DNA from: Bacteroidota bacterium
GTDB taxonomy: Bacteria; Bacteroidota; Bacteroidia; Chitinophagales; Chitinophagaceae
DNA length: 64,000 nt
NCBI GenBank assembly: GCA_016712665.1
Contig: JADJQP010000001.1
Span: 682,001 to 746,000, forward strand
Direction: 5' to 3'
In this document: piece after piece, positions 46,476 to 55,713 of the stretch
Numbering within the stretch: position 1 is the stretch's first letter
How the letters are laid out: every line of letters starts with the position of its first letter
Translations under genes and position numbers: made by a program
The notes under the pieces: model-generated
The model's input: only the letters and a program-made list of their open reading frames with translations
Databases searched by the model: none
Told to the model about the DNA's origin: nothing

Positions 46476-47342
46476 TCACTTATTTATTCCTGTAATGGCA
46501 ATATAAGTGCTATTAATAACCTCGGTCATTTTCCCAAAATCTAGAGTTTCAATTGTATCAGAAGGTAAATGGTAGTTAGGATTTCTTATAAAAGAAGTAT
46601 CATTAATCATCAAAGCTTGGTAACCAAATTGCCAATAATTTCTCTGATCAGATAGGCCAGCCAATCCATCTGGAGAAGGGAAGTTGATAAATTGAACATC
46701 AATACTTGAATTAAGTGACATAAGATCCTTCACTTTTTTGTTGAAAGAATTAAATCTTTCAATTCCTACGACAACTATAAAGTTAGCAGTGCTTGGATAT
46801 ATTTCTGCGAGTTCTGGCGAGGGAAACATTTGGGAATTTGGAGCATCTGAAAAGAATCCTATCATTTCAAAACATATCATTCCAATAACATTAATCTTTG
46901 AATCATACAATGACTTTGCATGAATGAAACTCCCCATTGCTTCTGTACCAAAAAATGGCGGTTCTTCTAAGCAATATGCAACTAAGTCAATTTGATAATC
47001 GACATCTGGTTTATTGTAACTGATTAGTCTTGCCGTTTCAAGCAGGCCAGCAATTGCACTTGCATTATCATCTGCCCCAGGTTGATCTCCACAAACATCA
47101 TAATGCGCCCCAACAATTAACCTTTGGTCTTTCCCTTGATTATAGGATGCTATTACATTAGTGTACTCGTTTCCTTCAGCATACCACTTTTGCTCTGAAA
47201 CAATAAAACCAGAATCAATGAAAACTTGTTTAATGTATGAAGAAACTTTTTCGAGGCTAGTCAAATTTAAGTAATTACGATAAGGTCGCAGTTCTGTCAA
47301 AAACTTCACATCTTCATATAATCGATTTTTCCTTGCGTTCAT
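46476..47342 (-). CDS. M28-family metallopeptidase
   Basis: 288 aa. Zinc-aminopeptidase motifs: VGAHYDVCGDQPGADDNAS (H and bridging D, about residue 86), LEEPPFFGTEAMGS (EE catalytic base), CFEMIGFF, and SDQRNYWQFGYQ near the end with a final NPNYH. Length fits a minimal M28 catalytic domain. No signal peptide, unusual for secreted M28 enzymes, so it probably acts in the cytosol. Single-gene unit bounded by a group II intron relic and an attC-like site. Confidence 0.85.
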   Translation of the reverse strand: MNARKNRLYEDVKFLTELRPYRNYLNLTSLEKVSSYIKQVFIDSGFIVSEQKWYAEGNEYTNVIASYNQGKDQRLIVGAHYDVCGDQPGADDNASAIAGLLETARLISYNKPDVDYQIDLVAYCLEEPPFFGTEAMGSFIHAKSLYDSKINVIGMICFEMIGFFSDAPNSQMFPSPELAEIYPSTANFIVVVGIERFNSFNKKVKDLMSLNSSIDVQFINFPSPDGLAGLSDQRNYWQFGYQALMINDTSFIRNPNYHLPSDTIETLDFGKMTEVINSTYIAITGINK

Positions 47343-47388
47343 ATTCTTTTATTTTTACTTAAAGTTGAGTGTTACTTAGGCCTTGTGC

Positions 47389-47520
47389 ACAACGTTTTGC
47401 GCATAGGCCTAGTGCGGGCATCCAAAGGTACTGCGCCGAAATTAGGAACCAAACGATCAGATGAGAAACTTCGACCGAAAAGAGATATCGCCCGCATTAG
47501 GCTTATGCGCTGTTAGTGGC
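47389..47520. repeat. attC-like long inverted repeat (site D)
   Basis: GCGCATAGGCCTAGTGCGGG and final C (47399-47419) pair with GCCCGCATTAGGCTTATGCG and final C (47490-47510), with two mismatches in 21. Outer ends are CACAACGTTTT and TGTTAGTGG. This is the cleanest of the family. Confidence 0.65.
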
Positions 47521-47529
47521 TGGGCTTTT

Positions 47530-48201
47530 TTATTCAGTTATTTTTTTTAATGTTAGACACACACCAATATGATCACTTAATATTTTGTCTTCGTTCCAAA
47601 TACTAATTTCTGTTGTTTTATCTTTGAGAAAGTCGTCCGAAATTACAATATGGTCAATATTGTTTTCAATTTCAGTTGTTGTTATCGTTAACTTATGTTC
47701 GGTAAAAACTTCATTCATCTTTTCTCTTGCTTTATGACTTGGATACGCAAAACCTTTAAAAATAATGTTGAAGTCTCCAATAGTAGCAACTTGTTTGTTA
47801 GGAAATATTTTCTTAAAATCTTCGACTTGCCCATTTAAGTCGTTGTCAAATTTTGGCTGTCTGTTTGCGAATACTCCAATGATAGTTCCATAGACTATTA
47901 AATTGCCATATGTTGTTTGAAGTTCAACACAAGTGGTTGTATTGTTGTCGTAAGTTTCGAACGTGTTAGTAATCGGAAATTTTGACCAAATAGTAGTTCT
48001 GTTTTCCGCATCTTTATAGTTTATCCCTTCGTAACCTTTTTCTAATAAACTTGAAGAATGAGAGGAATAATTATCTAATGAAATTTCTTTGCTTGTTTCT
48101 GTAAGGACAAAAATATCTGCATCAATTTCTTTAATTTTTGCGCGTACTTGTTCGTTTTTGTTCTTCTTAAGTCCTTCAATATTCCAAGTTGCAATTTTCA
48201 T
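47530..48201 (-). CDS. Endonuclease/exonuclease/phosphatase (EEP) family protein
   Basis: 223 aa. ATWNIEGLK (Asn/Glu metal site), FVLTETS, TIGDFNI (catalytic Asp/Asn), NNIDHIVIS and LSDHIGVC (terminal Asp-His) are all present in the right order for the DNase I/exonuclease III fold. Compact, no targeting domains. It could cleave DNA, RNA or a phosphoester; the substrate is unknown. Single-gene unit between attC-like sites D and G. Confidence 0.85.
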   Translation of the reverse strand: MKIATWNIEGLKKNKNEQVRAKIKEIDADIFVLTETSKEISLDNYSSHSSSLLEKGYEGINYKDAENRTTIWSKFPITNTFETYDNNTTTCVELQTTYGNLIVYGTIIGVFANRQPKFDNDLNGQVEDFKKIFPNKQVATIGDFNIIFKGFAYPSHKAREKMNEVFTEHKLTITTTEIENNIDHIVISDDFLKDKTTEISIWNEDKILSDHIGVCLTLKKITE

Positions 48202-48248
48202 AGTTTTTAATTTTTCTGTTTATGAGTTCTGTGAGCCTTGCCACTAAC

Positions 48249-48490
48249 GTCAGTCTGTGAAAAAACTACTTCAAATCTACAAAGTATTCAGGCACCTACC
48301 AAGCCTACAATACAAATATCCAATTCTCATGGGGTTGTATTTGGTTTTCTCACAGCCTGACGTTTTGCAGCTACCCGAAGGGCGGGACTTTTACTACAAA
48401 CCTTCATTTGAAAAAATAATGTTTGATTTGCCACAAAACTGTCTTTGGAACACGAAACCCCGCCTTTTGGGTAGGTGCTGTTATCGGTTC
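48249..48490. repeat. attC-like long inverted repeats (site G)
   Basis: Two nested elements. ACGTCAGTCTGTGAAAAAAC (48249-48268) pairs with GTTTTCTCACAGCCTGACGT (48343-48362), and CAGCTACCCGAAGGGCGGG (48368-48386) pairs with CCCGCCTTTTGGGTAGGTGC and TG (48459-48480). The open frames across this region are incidental. It fills the 430-bp gap between the EEP gene and the asparagine-synthetase gene. Confidence 0.5.
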
Positions 48491-48630
48491 GGTGTTCTTC
48501 CTCGTCTGGTGGTTTGTCGGTCGTTTTGGTCGAGCGTATGGGCAGACACACTCTTTGCCAAGCTTTGGTTTCAGCTTTGGCTTGCGTGGCTTGGCAATGT
48601 GTGTGGCTGCTGCGTTGATGTCTCATTGGC

Positions 48631-50718
48631 TTATTGTTCAATGTTTAAGTCCGTCAGATTGAAATTAAATTTACGAGCTATAAGATTATATATTTCATTT
48701 AGTGATAAAGATTTTTCAACGATTTGGCTTTCACTAAGAATTCTCAGGCGATTACCTTTCAGAAAGTAAAATTCGTTGCCAATAACTTTTGAAAACCTTA
48801 AACTATTCTGAAATGGATAAATGTTTTTGTTTTCAAAACGTTTTTCAATGTCAATCAGAATTTCGTTTTCTGATTTAGATTTTAATGGAATTGTTGTCAT
48901 CAACTTAAAATCAGCATTTGTCTTGTGAAACAAAAGCAAATTATCGTGTGAAAGTTCCGTTTTAAAAGTCATTCCGTAAACTGAATATTCTATTGGTTTA
49001 TATGCTGGAAATAGTTTTGTGCTTGCCCAGCCTGAACCAACGTCAATAAAATATTTTTGGTTGTAAAACTCAACGGTAAGCATACGATGACATTCTACAC
49101 CATTTATAAATGCAGAATGTAGCTCGGATGTAATTCCATTGTCGGAAAGCACTTTTTTGAAGTGCAAAACTTTATCCGAACAAGTTCCACCCAAATTAGA
49201 AGCGATAAAATTCTTGTCGTTAAGCATAAATAGATTGTGAAACGGAACTGTTTCAAATTCTCGCAAAAGCAAACTTTCCACTTTTTTAAGTTCGTCTATT
49301 TTGTGTGAAATGCCCCTTTTTTCAATGGCTTTTTCAAATGTCGGATATGAATGAAAATAGAAATTGTCCGACAATGAATTTTGAAAATGTTTGTTCCAGA
49401 TTTCTTTCAGTTGTTCTTTTTCTGTTTTTCCGCTTCGTGTCAAATACTCAACAACCATTTTTCTAATTCCCGAACCAACATCAAAGGACACCTTATTTCG
49501 TTCTGTAATTTCTTTGGGCAAAACATCTTTAAACGCATTTCTCAAAATTTGCTTTCCTTGAAAATCGCTAATCAAATCTTCCGCTATGCAATCATTAGAA
49601 ACGGAATAAACCTTTCTATCCAAAAACGGACAACGAATTTCAATCGTATGAGCCATTGAAGCTAAATCTAATCTTCGCAATTCTGTGAAGTGGATATTTT
49701 CAATGAGTTCAGCACGTTTTTCAAACCACTCTTTTACGTTTTTAGAAATCGAATATCCGCAAAATAATTCGTCTGCTCCCTCGCCCGATAAAACAACTTT
49801 CAAATTGTCTTTGTGTGCTTCTGTTGAAAGCAAATAAGTTGCTAAACCATTACTTATAATTGATGGATTGTAGCTTTCGGTGTGATAGACAACCTTATCA
49901 ATCAATTCGGACAATTCGATTGATTTTGGCAATTCAATATTTTTGATTTTAATGCCTAATTGCTTTGCAAGCAAATTGACATAACTCAAATCCTCAGTAT
50001 TTCCAAGCGTGTAATAAATTACATTGTCTGCGTATTTGGCTACAATGCTCGCAATAATTGAACTGTCCAAACCACCACTTAGAAAAACGCCAAATTTTTT
50101 TTCGTTCTTCGGGATACGCTTTTTTACCGCTTCAACTAATGTTTCTTTTAAGGCATTTTTTGAAGTAAACGGAACTTTATGTTTTTCAAGTAAATTGATT
50201 TTTCCATTCTTCAACACTGAAAAACCTTTTGGAACAATTTGAAAATCGTCAATGAAATCAACAGCTTTCAATTCACTCCCAATAAAACTAACGTTGTTTG
50301 AATAAACTATAAACAGGGGCTTTTTGCCGATATAATCACGCAACAAAAAAGCTTGTTTGTTCTTTTTATCGTATATAATTCCCGAATAAAAGCCGTCAAG
50401 ATGATGAATTATAGAACTACCTAACTTTTCAAACAAAGGCAAAATAATTTCCGTGTCAGAATTGGATTTTGTTACAATGGAAAACTCTTTTCGTAATTCA
50501 TTAGCGTTGTAAATTTCACCATTAATGACTCCAATCAAATTACCAAACTCAAAAGGTTGTGTTCCGTTATCTGATTTGTCGTTAATCGCTAAACGATTAA
50601 AACCAACAGCAAGATTTGCAGAGTAGACAATTTTAGTTGCGTCTATTCCCCGATGCTTTATTTTATTCAAAGCATTTTCAATATTTCCATTTCCGATTAT
50701 TGCAACTATTCCGCACAT
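48631..50718 (-). CDS. Asparagine synthetase (glutamine-hydrolysing) fused to a Cys-His-Asp NAT/transglutaminase-like domain
   Basis: 695 aa. Residues 1-180 are a class II glutamine amidotransferase domain with the N-terminal nucleophile (MCGIVAIIG) after Met removal. About 200-440 are the ATP-pyrophosphatase synthetase domain with FLSGGLDSS and LSGEGADELFCGY. The extra C-terminal part (about 460-695) has GGTCSDK (Cys513), ECHRMLTVEF (His544) and FIDVGSGW (Asp559), the triad layout of arylamine N-acetyltransferase or transglutaminase-fold enzymes. This fusion suggests amidation plus acyl/peptidyl transfer on the same product. Last gene of the six-gene operon. Confidence 0.85.
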   Translation of the reverse strand: MCGIVAIIGNGNIENALNKIKHRGIDATKIVYSANLAVGFNRLAINDKSDNGTQPFEFGNLIGVINGEIYNANELRKEFSIVTKSNSDTEIILPLFEKLGSSIIHHLDGFYSGIIYDKKNKQAFLLRDYIGKKPLFIVYSNNVSFIGSELKAVDFIDDFQIVPKGFSVLKNGKINLLEKHKVPFTSKNALKETLVEAVKKRIPKNEKKFGVFLSGGLDSSIIASIVAKYADNVIYYTLGNTEDLSYVNLLAKQLGIKIKNIELPKSIELSELIDKVVYHTESYNPSIISNGLATYLLSTEAHKDNLKVVLSGEGADELFCGYSISKNVKEWFEKRAELIENIHFTELRRLDLASMAHTIEIRCPFLDRKVYSVSNDCIAEDLISDFQGKQILRNAFKDVLPKEITERNKVSFDVGSGIRKMVVEYLTRSGKTEKEQLKEIWNKHFQNSLSDNFYFHSYPTFEKAIEKRGISHKIDELKKVESLLLREFETVPFHNLFMLNDKNFIASNLGGTCSDKVLHFKKVLSDNGITSELHSAFINGVECHRMLTVEFYNQKYFIDVGSGWASTKLFPAYKPIEYSVYGMTFKTELSHDNLLLFHKTNADFKLMTTIPLKSKSENEILIDIEKRFENKNIYPFQNSLRFSKVIGNEFYFLKGNRLRILSESQIVEKSLSLNEIYNLIARKFNFNLTDLNIEQ

Positions 50719-50721
50719 TGT

Positions 50722-51531
50722 TTAGTCAATGATTGTTACATTTACCCAACGAATGAAATTTTTAAAAACATCTTTGTGTTTTTCTAAATTCTGTTTGTCC
50801 AAACTTTCATTTTCTTTGTGAATGTTGCACAATCCGTCGTTCGGACCAAAACCTATATAATGCCCATCTTCAGGAATACTATGTAAGAAGGGACATTTAC
50901 TAAATTTATTAAGATGCCTGTTTTCCAAAATTGCATTGCCCGAATAAATCGCATTGTTCAAACTGCCTAAAAATGCTGGTGGCGTATCGGTTTTAGGTAA
51001 ATGAAAAATTACTGGTGTTTTGTCATTCTTGTGAACTCCTGTTTCTTCCAAATAAATCTTTGATCCAAAATCAGCAAAGTGTTTTGGGATTACTTCAAAA
51101 GGTGTTTGTCCGCCAACTTCTTCTTCGCCTTGAATTATCCAAAGGATATTCGGAATTTCTTCGTCCGCCTCATACATTTCCTTAATTGCTAAAAGGCGTG
51201 TTAATAAAATGCCTTTGTTGTCGGCAATTCCCCGACAATAAACTCTACCGTCTTTTTCAACCAACTCAAAAGGTGGCGTGTTCCACTTTTCCCAGCCTTT
51301 GATTTTTTCAACATCATAATGACTGTAAAGCACAACTTTTTTATCACTCTTTACATTCGTGTATTTCGCCACAATTACAGGTTGATGATACGGACTTTCG
51401 CCTTCTGTTTTAAATTCAAAGCCCAACGGTTCTAAAATGTTTCTCACAAATTCAATGCCCAATTGATTTGCTTCTTTGTCATTCGCTATTGTTGGAATAG
51501 CGATGAAATCTTTTAATTTTTCTGTTGTCAT
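50722..51531 (-). CDS. Short M20-family metallopeptidase/deacylase
   Basis: 269 aa against 370-450 usual for the family. Metal and catalytic motifs are present: LYSHYDVEKI (H, D), CRGIADNKG (D), IQGEEEVGG (EE) and a late CNIHKENES (H). The lid/dimerisation domain between them is nearly absent. Acts on amide bonds, for instance removing an acyl or amino-acyl group from an intermediate. Starts with an ATGA overlap with the carbamoyltransferase gene and ends 3 bp before the asparagine-synthetase gene. Confidence 0.82.
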   Translation of the reverse strand: MTTEKLKDFIAIPTIANDKEANQLGIEFVRNILEPLGFEFKTEGESPYHQPVIVAKYTNVKSDKKVVLYSHYDVEKIKGWEKWNTPPFELVEKDGRVYCRGIADNKGILLTRLLAIKEMYEADEEIPNILWIIQGEEEVGGQTPFEVIPKHFADFGSKIYLEETGVHKNDKTPVIFHLPKTDTPPAFLGSLNNAIYSGNAILENRHLNKFSKCPFLHSIPEDGHYIGFGPNDGLCNIHKENESLDKQNLEKHKDVFKNFIRWVNVTIID

Positions 51532-53105
51532 TGTATTAAAGATTTTGAGTTTGACTTTAACTTTTCAAATATACGTCCGTTAATGTAGAGAAAATCAATG
51601 TCAGATGTTTCAAATAATTTAAAAGCATCACTTACATTATTGATAATTGGTTTACCTTTGACGTTGAAAGAGGTGTTTATCAAAATTTCTGTTCCTGTGA
51701 TTTTTCCAAAATTATTTATGAGTTCATAAATAAATCCGTCCTCTTTAGTTGCTGTTTGTATTCTGCAAGTTCCATCATAATGCACAATTTCAGATAATGA
51801 AGTTTTATATTCTGATTTTATTTTTGGCGAAAAAGACATATATCGTGAAAACGGAACTTTTTCAAAATACACATTTTGCATTTTGTCTGTTATAATTGGG
51901 GCAACTGGTCTGAAAAACTCTCTTTCCTTAATACTGTTTAGTTTGTCTTTGATTCCTTTTTGCAACGGATTTGCCAACAAAGAACGATTGCCTAGTGAAC
52001 GTGCTCCTGCTTCAATTCTATCTACTATGGTGGCAATAATTTTTCCATCCGCCAATTCTTTTGCTATTTCTTTTATGGTAACTTGTTTTGAATTATACTT
52101 TTCTATGTAATGGGTAATATCATCAGTGTATTTTAAACCAATAAACGCATTTTTGAACGGTTCGAATTTGTTTAAATCTACATCAGAAATCGAAGCCCCT
52201 ATGCTTATACCGCAATCGCCTGAGACAGGTGAAACAAAAACATCTTTTTGAGTTCTTTTATAAATTTCACTATTTAGTTTGATATTCAGCGAACAACCCC
52301 CAACAAGTAATATTCGTTTGAATTCATTATTGTATATTTCGTTCGCATTTTCAAAAAATAAATCTTCAAAAACCTTTTGTGAAGTCTGTAAAATATTCCT
52401 TGCACTTTGTTTATCCACTTTTAGGTTATGGTCAAAAGTGACTTTTAATTCCTCTAATAGTGATTTTAGCGTTTCTTTAATTTTCTCTTTGCCGAAACTC
52501 AAATAATATTCGTTAATGGCTTCAATATAATTTGGCTCAATGTTTCCAAGAGGTGCAAGCCCCATAATTTTACCCGGCAAATGCAGATTTGTGTCATACT
52601 CAAATGATGGTGTGGATTTTATTTCATCAGAAATCAAACCTAAAATTCTATATGGCGTTCCAAGATTTAATTTTACTTCTTTTAGTAAATTTATTTGTTC
52701 GTCTTTCCAATGAAACATTTTAAAATAATCTTCATCATCTCCACCACCGTCAAAACTGATAATTAAGTCCTTTTCTTCTGGTTTTGTAAACCCATACAAA
52801 GAATATGCGTGCGAAATATGATGTTTCTTTTCTCCAAACTCACATCTAGGAAATGCTTTTTTAAAAGTGTTTTTTTGAAACTCTGAAAGCCAACAAAAAT
52901 TAATTTTTACAATTTCATATTTAAATTCTTTCAAATACGGGAAAATGTATGTTTTAAATTCTTCCGCAAAATTTTCATTCTTTGAAAAACTGAAATATCG
53001 TTTCCCAACAACCTTTTCAAATTCAATATATTCAATAATCCTGTCGTCTGAACTAATTGTCATATTGGCATCGTGCTTTGTATGTATAGAAACTGTGTAT
53101 TTCAT
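51528..53105 (-). CDS. NodU/CmcH/TobZ-type O-carbamoyltransferase
   Basis: 525 aa. The N-terminal Kae1-like part has HHISHAYSLYGF (metal-binding His pair), ISFDGGGDD and VGGCSLNIKLN. The C-terminal part has EAGARSLGNRSLLANP, EFFRPVAPII, DGTCRIQTA and NTSFNVKGKPI, all typical of the family. It transfers a carbamoyl group from carbamoyl phosphate through carbamoyl-AMP to a sugar hydroxyl. Overlaps both neighbours by 4 bp. Confidence 0.93.
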   Translation of the reverse strand: MKYTVSIHTKHDANMTISSDDRIIEYIEFEKVVGKRYFSFSKNENFAEEFKTYIFPYLKEFKYEIVKINFCWLSEFQKNTFKKAFPRCEFGEKKHHISHAYSLYGFTKPEEKDLIISFDGGGDDEDYFKMFHWKDEQINLLKEVKLNLGTPYRILGLISDEIKSTPSFEYDTNLHLPGKIMGLAPLGNIEPNYIEAINEYYLSFGKEKIKETLKSLLEELKVTFDHNLKVDKQSARNILQTSQKVFEDLFFENANEIYNNEFKRILLVGGCSLNIKLNSEIYKRTQKDVFVSPVSGDCGISIGASISDVDLNKFEPFKNAFIGLKYTDDITHYIEKYNSKQVTIKEIAKELADGKIIATIVDRIEAGARSLGNRSLLANPLQKGIKDKLNSIKEREFFRPVAPIITDKMQNVYFEKVPFSRYMSFSPKIKSEYKTSLSEIVHYDGTCRIQTATKEDGFIYELINNFGKITGTEILINTSFNVKGKPIINNVSDAFKLFETSDIDFLYINGRIFEKLKSNSKSLIQ

Positions 53106-54874
53106 TTTGACGTCAGATTTTTAGTTTCTTCAACAATAAGTTTCAGTTCTTTCAAAAACTTTTTCAAATGCTTATCTAAAACGGCATTAACCATTATGTT
53201 TTCAAATAGCGAAATTTTAGTTTCATCTTTAAACTGCTCGTAATATTCTAAACCGAACCCAAATTTTTCGTAAATGATTTTTGTCAAACCAACAATCCGA
53301 TAGTAGTGCATTAAAAAACGTATCTTTCTTCTTTGCAAATAGAAAATGTAAATTTGTTGCAGTTCCTTGGAATTTCTTTCGGTAAGTAGTTCTGCAAAAA
53401 CATCTGGGTTTTCGCTTTTTTTTATGTTTTCAATTACTTGAAAAATAGCTTTGTTAAAAGCATAACCGATTATGTCATATGCAGATTTATGAAGTTCTCT
53501 ATCTGTATTGAACTTGGATAGTGTTCTGGTGTGATTAATACAAAAAGTCTCTACAACTATCTTTTTGTTAGAAACAACTTGATTAAAAAGAGCCCAAGTC
53601 AAATAGCCACGTCTTGCGAATTTGTCATTTACTTCAAGGTTAATTACCGGGTATAACCGCAAAATATCACGATTTAAAACAATAGTATTCGCTCCTAGTC
53701 TTGTAATAGTTTTGTGTTCGGATTTTAGTTCACGTTGTAACGCTGGTCTGAAAACTGCTTTTCCCGAAAAGATATGATGTAAATGGCTTTCGTTTATTCC
53801 TGCTTTCAAAATTGGCGTTTCTAAATGGTCGCTGTGTAAATCCGACAAATCGTAATAGTAATCAGGCTTTTTGTGAATGTCGTGAAAATCTGAATTTATG
53901 TCGTTTCCGTAGCTGTGTAAGAAATCCACAAGTTGTGTTCTGATGCAACTAAGTGCTGGAATTGGTGGATCGTTGCTAATTCCGCCAATAATTGCATCGG
54001 TTTTATTGATGTGTTCGTTTATCAAATCAAACAACTTAAAACTTTTTTCACTTGTTGAAATAGCGTTCAAATCAATATCATCGTCAATTATCCAATAAAC
54101 AGGTTTTTCAAATTGAGTTGTTTCATCAAATAAATGGCGATGCAAAATTGTTCTTCCTAATGGAATGGAATTTATGTCGTCAAATTTTTCAAAGTATTCG
54201 CCATAATACCCAATTAATAATTTTGCTTGCCAATTATCATATGAAACAATTTTAAATGACTTTTTGCTTTCTTTTAAAATTCTTTCCGTTTCGTCAAGCG
54301 TTTTGCCTTTTGGTGTGTCGTCAATAATTAGAATTAAATCCGTTGGAACTTTTTCAATGATTTGCTCTACAATTCTTTTGGCAATTATGTCGTTTCCTGC
54401 AATAAATCCAATTACAAATTGATAATTTCCTTTGTTCTCGAAAGAAATGTTATTTGTGAAGATTGATATTTCTTTCTTTTCAGTTGGTTCTGTAGTTACC
54501 GAAAATCCCTCATTAAAAGCACCTGATTTTAAAAGTGTTGTTAGTTTAATTGCATTATTTTTTACGTGATTTTGTCCAAAATCATTTGTACAGTCAAATG
54601 AAGCAAAATATAAATCTTCTGATATTTCGTGTTGTTTTACAATTTGTTCAACGGCTGTGTTTAAAGCTCCTGCGTAGTTTTCACTTCTGTAATTCTTGAA
54701 AAGTTCAACACCAAATTCTTTACAGATTTCTTTTTCTTTTAAATAATTCTCGTTTGTTGAATTTGAAACAACATAAACATTGTAGGGTTTGCGAGTTAGT
54801 TTACTCACCGATTTTAGTGCTTTTGGTATTAATGCCAAGCGATTACAGGTTACTATTACTGCTATTGTCTTCAT
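53102..54874 (-). CDS. Glycosyltransferase-like protein with two GT-A-like halves
   Basis: 590 aa. The first 130 residues resemble a family-2 GT start (AVIVTCNRLALIPKALKSV, VVSNST). A second nucleotide-sugar-type domain begins near residue 180 (DLILIIDDTPKGKTL) and holds WIIDDDIDLN (a DxD-like metal motif, about 255) and later RRGYLTWALFNQVV. The C-terminus is a helical, basic domain. Probably builds the sugar scaffold that the operon decorates. ATGA overlaps on both sides. Confidence 0.75.
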   Translation of the reverse strand: MKTIAVIVTCNRLALIPKALKSVSKLTRKPYNVYVVSNSTNENYLKEKEICKEFGVELFKNYRSENYAGALNTAVEQIVKQHEISEDLYFASFDCTNDFGQNHVKNNAIKLTTLLKSGAFNEGFSVTTEPTEKKEISIFTNNISFENKGNYQFVIGFIAGNDIIAKRIVEQIIEKVPTDLILIIDDTPKGKTLDETERILKESKKSFKIVSYDNWQAKLLIGYYGEYFEKFDDINSIPLGRTILHRHLFDETTQFEKPVYWIIDDDIDLNAISTSEKSFKLFDLINEHINKTDAIIGGISNDPPIPALSCIRTQLVDFLHSYGNDINSDFHDIHKKPDYYYDLSDLHSDHLETPILKAGINESHLHHIFSGKAVFRPALQRELKSEHKTITRLGANTIVLNRDILRLYPVINLEVNDKFARRGYLTWALFNQVVSNKKIVVETFCINHTRTLSKFNTDRELHKSAYDIIGYAFNKAIFQVIENIKKSENPDVFAELLTERNSKELQQIYIFYLQRRKIRFLMHYYRIVGLTKIIYEKFGFGLEYYEQFKDETKISLFENIMVNAVLDKHLKKFLKELKLIVEETKNLTSK

Positions 54875-55713
54875 TCAATTCCTAATGCTGATTTCAATTC
54901 GTCAAGCGAATTAGGTTGCACAAAAATTCTTTCATATGAGGGCAAAACCTCATTCTCATTTATATTGCGAAGCACCAAACAAGTTGAAGTATAACCGACT
55001 TGTTTAGCAAGTTCTATCATCTCAGCATTGTAACGACCTGCTGGAAAACAATAAGAGATAACGGGCTTGCCCGTTATCTCTTCAAGATATTGTTTTGAAT
55101 TTTGCAGTTCATTCAATACTTTTTCTTTGTTCATATACTCGGCAATTAGTAATGAATGTGTCATACCGTGCGAACCAATTTCAAAACCTTTGTCTGATAA
55201 TTCTATAAGTTGTTCAACACTCATATAACTTACTCTGTTATTTTGCGGTAAGGCCTTGAAAAGCGAATTGAGTACATTTATTTGCTTGTCAGGTACTGTC
55301 CAATAGAAATTGTGTTTAGCTGTTCCTGATATATATTCTGTTCGTTCAGTTTCGCTCAAATTCATTTCATCAATACACTGATAATAAATATCAAGCGGTA
55401 AAACTGTGTTGTCTTTGCACGGATTTACAACTGGAAAGAAAGTTGCAGTCGCATTGTATTTTAGAAGTATTGGTAATGCAAAATCGAAGTTGTCTGAATA
55501 ACCATCATCAAAAGTAAGTGCAACAAGTTTCTCGTTTTTTTTTCGCTTTGTAAGTTCCGAAACGTTTACAAATTGATAGCCATTGTCAGTAAGGCATGAT
55601 AAAATAATTTCAAAATACTCTTGAGAAATGAGTGTTCCGAAGGTGGAGTAAGCATTGGGATATATGATTTGCTTCTCAGGTAAAACTCTATGAAACATCA
55701 GCACCTTAGCCAT
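54871..55713 (-). CDS. Polysaccharide deacetylase (NodB-like)
   Basis: 280 aa from ATG 55713 (a TTG two codons earlier is possible). NodB-homology motifs are ALTFDDGYSDN (motif 1, about residue 68), IGSHGMTHS (motif 2) and YCFPAGRYN (motif 3). No signal peptide, so it acts on a cytosolic or membrane-associated intermediate, such as an N-acetylated sugar. With the NodU-like and GT genes this recalls Nod-factor-type sugar tailoring. Overlaps both neighbours. Confidence 0.9.
   Translation of the reverse strand: MAKVLMFHRVLPEKQIIYPNAYSTFGTLISQEYFEIILSCLTDNGYQFVNVSELTKRKKNEKLVALTFDDGYSDNFDFALPILLKYNATATFFPVVNPCKDNTVLPLDIYYQCIDEMNLSETERTEYISGTAKHNFYWTVPDKQINVLNSLFKALPQNNRVSYMSVEQLIELSDKGFEIGSHGMTHSLLIAEYMNKEKVLNELQNSKQYLEEITGKPVISYCFPAGRYNAEMIELAKQVGYTSTCLVLRNINENEVLPSYERIFVQPNSLDELKSALGIE

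Noticed and set aside
48257..48769. Rightward open frame of 170 codons and an overlapping leftward frame (48327-48641)
   Set aside because: Both cross the attC-like inverted repeats and the end of the asparagine-synthetase gene. Composition is unlike the real genes and no domain is visible.
48631..51531. Calling the asparagine-synthetase region a lasso-peptide cluster
   Set aside because: No precursor peptide, recognition element or exporter is visible, and the glutaminase domain is intact. Kept only as an analogy for the domain pairing.
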